Shown here: piece by piece, positions 14,241 through 18,801 of the stretch
How positions within the stretch are numbered: position 1 is the stretch's first letter
Layout: each line of letters opens with the position of its first letter
Source: an uncultured Coriobacteriaceae bacterium
GTDB lineage: Bacteria > Actinomycetota > Coriobacteriia > Coriobacteriales > Atopobiaceae
DNA: 18,801 bases
Assembly: GCA_900551595.1 (NCBI GenBank)
Contig: URWR01000013.1
Span: forward strand, 1 to 18,801
Direction of reading: 5' to 3'
Notes under the pieces: generated by a model
Databases searched by the model: none
Seen by the model: the letters and a program-made list of their open reading frames with translations, nothing else
What the model was told of the DNA's origin: nothing
Made by a program: the position numbers and the translations under genes

Positions 14241-15176
14241 TTAGGAGAGGCTTAGATGTCCTTTAAGCGAAGACAGCGTTGATGCAATATCAGCATCAAT
14301 GAGAATTGCCTGATGTTCTAGGACGGCAGGAGCAAGTGATTCCCCAAGGTTTATGCAAGCATACGTTGCCTGAGGGTTCTTGCTAACGTCATTCCAGAAA
14401 GGGAATTTAATGATGGAGGGTGTGTTATATCCCACACCAAGCTCGAGATAGAGAGCGTGCATATCTTGATGATGCTGCTGGAAATCTGCCCATCGCTGTG
14501 CTGCCTGGTGCCAGCCACGGTCTTCTACAAACGTGTTATCTGCACGGAGATTCATCGCGAAGGGTCTGCCGCATACAGGACAGTGTGGAACAAGATCCGT
14601 TGGAATTTGCATTGCTGGCGTAGTGTCGGCGGGAAGCCTAAAGATACCATCGTTGTCTTGGACATAGCCCTGGCTCTCCAGCATGGCAAAAACAGCACTG
14701 CGATTGTCATAGGTTTTTAGATGACAAGGCTTGCTGCATTGCCATAAACCATAATCTCCTTGTGTATAGAAAAGACGCTCCTTCTCAAACCCTGCTCTCT
14801 GAAATTGATGATCAACATTTGTGGTCAGAACAAAATAATCTCGATCACATACGAGCTCATAAAGAGTTTGATAGGGGGCTCCGACAGCGCATCCATAGCG
14901 ATTGCAATAGATAAATCGGCTCCAATAGGCCCATTGCTCTTCAAGAGAGGAAAAGGGAAAGAATCCGCCGGAATACATGTCATGGATGCCGTAGGCGCGC
15001 TCAAAATCATCAAACCATTGCGTAAAGCGAGCTCCTGAATAGGTAAGCCCTGCAGAGGTGGAGAGTCCTGCCCCTGCACCAATAACAATGGCATCAGCCT
15101 GCCCAAAGGCTTCAATAAGACGATCAATCTGTTGTTGAGGAGTCTGACTTTGTGAACGAGCGTTTATGAACTGCAT
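14241..15176 (-). CDS. Class-M sirtuin (SirTM), predicted protein ADP-ribosyltransferase
   Basis: A 311-aa Sir2-fold protein. The NAD-binding motif GAGAGLSTSAGLTYSG is at 33-48 and TTNVD at 118-122. Zinc ligands are Cys147/Cys151 (CSKPC) and Cys199/Cys202 (CPVC). In deacetylase sirtuins a catalytic His precedes Gly; here the position reads YTQGDYG with Gln139, as in the SirTM class, which modifies proteins with ADP-ribose instead of deacetylating. A macrodomain gene that would reverse the modification lies nearby. I chose ATG 15176, which has GGTGGAG two bases upstream (a short spacing); a TTG at 15191 is possible. It begins 16 bases after the rrf2-type stop, so both are probably on one transcript. 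The usual lipoylated target GcvH-L and its ligase are not in the window. Confidence 0.88.
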   Translation of the reverse strand: MQFINARSQSQTPQQQIDRLIEAFGQADAIVIGAGAGLSTSAGLTYSGARFTQWFDDFERAYGIHDMYSGGFFPFSSLEEQWAYWSRFIYCNRYGCAVGAPYQTLYELVCDRDYFVLTTNVDHQFQRAGFEKERLFYTQGDYGLWQCSKPCHLKTYDNRSAVFAMLESQGYVQDNDGIFRLPADTTPAMQIPTDLVPHCPVCGRPFAMNLRADNTFVEDRGWHQAAQRWADFQQHHQDMHALYLELGVGYNTPSIIKFPFWNDVSKNPQATYACINLGESLAPAVLEHQAILIDADIASTLSSLKGHLSLS

Positions 15177-15192
15177 AACTCCACCAGACAAT

Positions 15193-15633
15193 CTAAGCGT
15201 TTTGCTCTGTGATTTGGCCGGTTAATCTATCGGTTAGATCGGCAAGTGTTGTCTTGGCAAGGCGATCTTCAAGCGCTTGCTGAGCTGCAAGAAGCTCTGC
15301 ATCAAGCACCTCATGAATATTTCGACCAACAGGACATGCTTCATTGGGATTGGGATGGAAATTAAAGAGTGTGCCATCAACACACTCGACAGCTCGATAC
15401 ACATCGAGGAGTGTAATTTGGTTTGCAGGACGAGCAAGAGAAGCCCCGCCAACACCCGCTTCAACCGTAACAATATGAGCGTCTTTAAGCTGTCCAAGTG
15501 TCTTGCGGATAATAACCGGATTTACGTTGACGCTTTGAGCAATAAAAGTAGATGTGGTCTTGTGCTCTGGAGAAAAATACTGGATACAGAGCAGGGTGTG
15601 GATAGCAATAGTAAAACGTGTTGATATTTGCAT
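15193..15633 (-). CDS. Rrf2-family transcriptional repressor (YwnA-like)
   Basis: A 146-aa winged-helix regulator. The N-terminus MQISTRFTIAIHTLLCI and the block VNPVIIRKTLGQLKDAHIV (about 38-55, the recognition region) followed by GVGGASLAR (the wing) are typical Rrf2 features. It lacks the three clustered cysteines of IscR-type Fe-S members; only Cys84 and Cys100 (in ACPVG) lie in that part, plus Cys16 near the N-terminus. This fits the YwnA-type subgroup, and Cys100 could be a redox switch, which is inference. ATG 15633 is chosen because AGAGGA (15645-15640) lies six bases upstream; an earlier in-frame ATG at 15648 overlaps that site. One palindromic operator covers its own promoter, so it probably represses itself. 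Confidence 0.92.
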   Translation of the reverse strand: MQISTRFTIAIHTLLCIQYFSPEHKTTSTFIAQSVNVNPVIIRKTLGQLKDAHIVTVEAGVGGASLARPANQITLLDVYRAVECVDGTLFNFHPNPNEACPVGRNIHEVLDAELLAAQQALEDRLAKTTLADLTDRLTGQITEQNA

Positions 15634-15685
15634 CGATGATCCTCTCATGTCAGGTCGTACAGAAGTGACCTAGTACCTCACAATC

Positions 15686-15708
15686 GTTGTAAATATAACA
15701 CTTACAAC
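15686..15708. promoter_or_regulatory. Rrf2-type operator, copy 4, on the rrf2-sirtuin promoter
   Basis: GTTGTAA-N9-TTACAAC with perfect arms, 53 bases upstream of the rrf2-type start codon. It covers the spacer and -10 box of the promoter described next. Confidence 0.8.
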
Positions 15709-15719
15709 GAACAGTACAA
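15692..15719 (-). promoter_or_regulatory. Promoter of the rrf2-sirtuin operon
   Basis: On the minus strand TTGTAC (15719-15714), a 16-base spacer and TATATT (15697-15692). The -10 is inside operator copy 4, so a bound repressor would block RNA polymerase directly. Confidence 0.5.
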
Positions 15720-15789
15720 CATGTATCTTTGAGGTGGAAGCATGCGAGGGCTTTATGAAAGAGCGCGGTCAGATTCTTCGAACGCCATG

Positions 15790-15820
15790 AAAAAAGCCCG
15801 GTACGTGTTGCACCGGGCTT
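15790..15820 (-). terminator. Intrinsic terminator of the pknB transcript
   Basis: On the minus strand AAGCCCGGT (15820-15812) pairs with ACCGGGCTT (15802-15794), and the RNA runs on into U residues (15795-15790). It lies 22 bases after the kinase stop codon. Confidence 0.92.
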
Positions 15821-15842
15821 CAAAGTAACGCAACAAACGAAA

Positions 15843-17681
15843 CTATGACGTTGAGCTGCTGCTGTCAGAGGAATCTGAGTCTGATCCTGAATCAGAACCA
15901 CTATTTGAGGAATCGCTGGAATCTGATGAATCCGAATCAGAAGAATCAGAATTTGAGTTGCCGCCGCTCGGATATGACGGTGTGTAGGCAGGACCATCCG
16001 AAACAGTAATGGTAATGGTGGTGCCCTTGGGCTGATCGCTTGTGGGCGAGTAACTGATTACCAAACCAGCTTCTACACTGCTGCTGTTACGATACTCAAC
16101 ATTTACCTCAAAGCCAGCTGCCTGAAGTTCGCTCGTGGCAGACGTTTCAGACTTTCCGGTCACGTCAGGAACGGCCAAATTCTGAGGTCCGAGCGAGATC
16201 TGGTACGTGATAGTATCTCCAGCCTTAGCGGTTGAACCAGGTGCTACCGACTGTCCACACACCAAGCCATTTGCAACATCGTCGGAGTAAACAGATTCTC
16301 CTGCTTGCCCGCGCAGACCAAGGCTTTCAAGCTCTTTTTCTGCCTCAGCAGGCGTTTTGTTCTGCAAGTCAGGAACGGTTACATCAGCAGCAGGCTCTGG
16401 TCCACGCGAGACAACGAGATTAATCTTGGTTCCTTTAGTAACCTGCGTACCAGCACTTGGATCCTGCTCAATAATGCGGCCTTCTTCTACATTCGCGCTG
16501 TATTCTTCCGTAATCTCGCCAACTTCAAAGAAGTCGGAGTTTTCGATTTGTGAAGTCGCCTGATCTTGTGTGAGCGTTACAAAGTTCGGCACTTCTTGAC
16601 GTGCGGAGTTGGAGTTCATTGCGCTTACAGCAACAACAATTCCAACGATGGCGATAATGGCAACAATAACCCCCGCGATAATTTTGTTCCTGCGCGACCG
16701 CGAGCGTTTCTCAGCTTCGTTTGTTGCTGACTCACCAATATGCTGAGAAGGAATACGGGTTGAAGTACGTCCGTTTGGTGAGATAGGTGGGGTGACCTGG
16801 CCCATGCGCTGGGTTTGTCCAGCGATGGGTGTTGGAATAGCGGTTGCACTGGATACAGCAGCCATACGACCAGCAAGATAATCACGCAAAACACGTGCAA
16901 GCTCGTCTGCAGTCTGGAAGCGATCTTGAGGGTTCTTCTGCATACAGCGAAGAATAATTCCTTCAAGCTGCGCATCGACATTGGGATTGATTTGGCTGGG
17001 AGGAACGGGCTGCTCTTGTACTTGCTTGAGCGCTACAGAAATGGCGTCATCGCCCTGGAAGGGCACTTGGCCGGTAGCTGCCTCATACATCACGATACCG
17101 AGGGAGTAGATATCAGATGTTGGGCCGAGCTCCTTGCCCTGTGTTTGTTCCGGAGAGACATAGTGCGCCGTGCCAAGAACATTGTTGTCCTGTGTGAGGT
17201 GACTGTTCTTTGCTCGTGCAATACCAAAGTCCATGACTTTGATATTGCCGTCGGGCTGAACCATGATGTTCTGCGGCTTGATATCTCTATGGATAATGTC
17301 GTGCTTGTGGGCAACAGAGAGAGCCTGCGCAATTTGTGAGCCAATTTGTGCTACCTTGCGGCAATCGAGCGCACCGTGCTTGCGAATGCCACTCTTAAGA
17401 TCGGTGCCACGCAGGTACTCCATAACAATGTAGTACGTCTCACCATCTTTGCCCCAGTCGTAGACCGAGACAATGTATGGACTCTGAAGTGCTGCAGCTG
17501 CCTGTGCCTCTTGCTTAAAACGTGCAGCAAAAGATGGGTCAGATGCATATTGAGGAAGCATTGTCTTAATGGCAACCGTGCGTCCTAACACATTGTCAAG
17601 ACCGCGAAAAACCGTGGCCATTCCTCCTGCGCCGATTTTGTCTTGGACCGTGTACCGGCCCCCAAGGACCCTACCTGGCAT
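15843..17681 (-). CDS. pknB: PASTA-domain Ser/Thr protein kinase (PknB/StkP type)
   Basis: A 612-aa membrane kinase that senses cell-wall fragments and phosphorylates growth and division proteins. The kinase domain (about 10-270) has the glycine loop GAGGMA (17-22), Lys39 in VAIK, the catalytic loop HRDIKPQN with Asp133, and DFG Asp151. The juxtamembrane region is rich in Pro, Ser and Thr. One helix spans about 333-355. Three extracellular PASTA repeats lie at about 361-428, 431-499 and 500-565. An unusual tail from about 573 to 612 is almost entirely Ser, Asp and Asn with few Gly. ATG 17681 has a GAGGGAGAG site upstream. It lies 113 bases after the stop of a PBP gene, as in the rodA-pbpA-pknB clusters of actinobacteria. 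Confidence 0.95.
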   Translation of the reverse strand: MPGRVLGGRYTVQDKIGAGGMATVFRGLDNVLGRTVAIKTMLPQYASDPSFAARFKQEAQAAAALQSPYIVSVYDWGKDGETYYIVMEYLRGTDLKSGIRKHGALDCRKVAQIGSQIAQALSVAHKHDIIHRDIKPQNIMVQPDGNIKVMDFGIARAKNSHLTQDNNVLGTAHYVSPEQTQGKELGPTSDIYSLGIVMYEAATGQVPFQGDDAISVALKQVQEQPVPPSQINPNVDAQLEGIILRCMQKNPQDRFQTADELARVLRDYLAGRMAAVSSATAIPTPIAGQTQRMGQVTPPISPNGRTSTRIPSQHIGESATNEAEKRSRSRRNKIIAGVIVAIIAIVGIVVAVSAMNSNSARQEVPNFVTLTQDQATSQIENSDFFEVGEITEEYSANVEEGRIIEQDPSAGTQVTKGTKINLVVSRGPEPAADVTVPDLQNKTPAEAEKELESLGLRGQAGESVYSDDVANGLVCGQSVAPGSTAKAGDTITYQISLGPQNLAVPDVTGKSETSATSELQAAGFEVNVEYRNSSSVEAGLVISYSPTSDQPKGTTITITVSDGPAYTPSYPSGGNSNSDSSDSDSSDSSDSSNSGSDSGSDSDSSDSSSSTS

Positions 17682-17794
17682 CTCTCTCCCTCTCTATCCC
17701 ATGTTGCTCGTCGGTGTTGTGTTTAAAGTTCGTTTGTTGTTTGGGATAAACACCCATGCATGCATGATATATGTCTTTTCATTATTCATGTTCC

Positions 17795-18801
17795 TTATGC
17801 CCCCTCTGATTGCACGGCAAGCGAGGTAGCCATAACTTGTCCACCAAGCTCAGCGGCAAGGCCTTCGATGTCTTCGCCGTTGCCTTCAACGCAAATTGAT
17901 ATGGCAAGCGTAGGCTTGTCATAGGGAGCAAAGCCAATATAAAGCGAATTGATAACCCCATCAGAAACCTGAGCAGTTCCTGTCTTGCCAGCAACACGTA
18001 CGCCGCTCACCTGAGCTGCTGTACCGGTACCGTCTTCAACAACACCGAGCATAGACTCTTTGAGTTGCTGGGCGGTTGAGCTCGAGATTGCTTGTCCAAG
18101 CGAGCGGGGCTGCGTGGTGGAAACCGTGGCGCCTTCTGGTGAAAGCACGTGGTCCACAAGATAGGGATCCATAACGATGCCGTCGTTTGCAATAGCGGCA
18201 GCAATAACAGCGTTTTGCATAACGGTCGTTTGAGGTCCAGCGGGGCTATCGTGTTGTCCAACAGGTTGTCCGCAAGCTGCCCAGGCAGTTTCCCACTCGG
18301 TCATTTCGGAAGGTACCGGCATGAGCGACGTTGCACATGAGAAATCCTGACCTAAAGAAGTGCCGTAACCAAAGGCATTGGCATAGCTTACGAGCCTATC
18401 AGCACCAACATCAACGCCCACTTGTCCGAAGGCCGTGTTAGAAGAAACGGCAAGCGCGCGTGAAAGACTAATGGTTCCGTAGTCGGCATCATGGTCGTTG
18501 GTGACCTGCGCGCCTCCAATGGTAGTTGCAGCAGGAGCAGCAACGGAGGTATCTGGGGTCATGAGGCCCGAGTCCAGAGCCTGCCATAGTTACAACCTTA
18601 AAGGTTGATCCAGGAGCATAGAGGCCCTGCGTAGTGCGGTCGAGAAGAGCACCTGAACCGTCATTACTCTCGATAACCGACGAGATATTGTCATACGAGA
18701 AGCTTGGTGAGCTGGCTTTGCCCAGAATTGCTCCGGTGGACGGATCAAGAACAACAATGGCTCCCACTCGTCCCTGGAGTGCATCCTCGCAGGCCTGCTG
18801 A
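17795..18801 (-). pseudogene. pbpA: Class B penicillin-binding protein (PbpA/FtsI-type), 5'-truncated by the window and frameshifted
   Basis: This is the transpeptidase part of a peptidoglycan cross-linking enzyme. From the window edge the frame reads QQACEDALQGRVGAIVVLDP through the active-site motif STFK (in PGSTFKVVT). About five residues later it changes frame: the sequence GTAACTATGGCAGGCTCTGG carries one base too many, and the downstream frame resumes as [12 protein letters not shown]. The second frame has the SxN motif SSN (in VSSNTAFG) and KTG in VAGKTGTAQ, and ends at 17795. Removing one G at about 18579-18581 would join the frames as [15 protein letters not shown], which is what this family shows. 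Either the gene is broken or the base is an error. The adjacent pknB and the essential role of such PBPs make an error plausible. Confidence 0.85.

Noticed and set aside
15742..15828. Plus-strand 28-codon frame with GAGGTGG upstream, beside operator copy 4
   Set aside because: It runs through the pknB terminator, has no recognisable features, and the nearby promoter points the other way.
15650..15997. Minus-strand frame overlapping the end of pknB
   Set aside because: Out-of-frame reading of the Ser/Asp-repeat codons and the terminator.
17754..17763. ATGCATGCAT palindrome between pbpA and pknB
   Set aside because: Short simple repeat with no repeat partners in the window and no promoter element clearly linked to it.

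Overview
This 18.8 kb window looks like a chromosomal segment of a moderate-GC actinobacterium. The pbpA-pknB pair with PASTA repeats, the long form of SAICAR synthetase (PurC), the Tat-exported lipoprotein and the overall gene style suggest class Coriobacteriia, perhaps the Atopobium/Lancefieldella/Olsenella group. That placement is inference from gene content, not a database match. No insertion sequence, prophage, CRISPR array or rRNA is visible. The three tRNA genes encode CCA and each is followed by its own intrinsic terminator.

Layout. About 1-2000 holds tRNA-Gly(CCC), an M29-family aminopeptidase and tRNA-Lys(UUU). About 2000-5310 is an arginine-biosynthesis block: an 18-codon leader peptide with four arginine codons, an attenuator-type terminator, argG, a stem-loop, argH, and a 42-residue single-span membrane microprotein. 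About 5400-8280 holds purB, a small TSCPD-domain protein and a Tat-signal lipoprotein that overlaps it by four bases. About 8400-10700 is an OmpR-type response regulator and its sensor kinase. About 10760-12360 is purC and an overlapping gene for a basic two-span membrane protein, followed by tRNA-Arg(CCU).

The right third (12536-18801) is on the minus strand. It contains a stress-type locus with an Rrf2-family repressor, a class-M sirtuin (SirTM), an NAD(P)-binding YwnB-like protein and a zinc-type macrodomain ADP-ribosylglycohydrolase. Four near-identical 23-bp palindromes (GTTGTAA-N9-TTACAAC) lie in the two promoter regions of this locus and define a probable Rrf2 operator. Further along are a PknB-type Ser/Thr kinase with three PASTA repeats and a Ser/Asp tail, and the 3' part of a class B penicillin-binding protein cut by the window edge.

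Two observations stand out. First, upstream of argG there is what looks like a complete ribosome-mediated arginine attenuator, with leader peptide, mutually exclusive hairpins and terminator. Second, the SirTM/macrodomain/Rrf2/YwnB-like locus has a shared operator array but lacks, in this window, the GcvH-L and lipoate-ligase genes usually found with SirTM. Two genes are broken: the macrodomain gene by a single in-frame amber codon inside its predicted zinc-binding loop, and the PBP gene by a one-base frameshift just after its active-site motif. Each could be real decay or a sequencing error.
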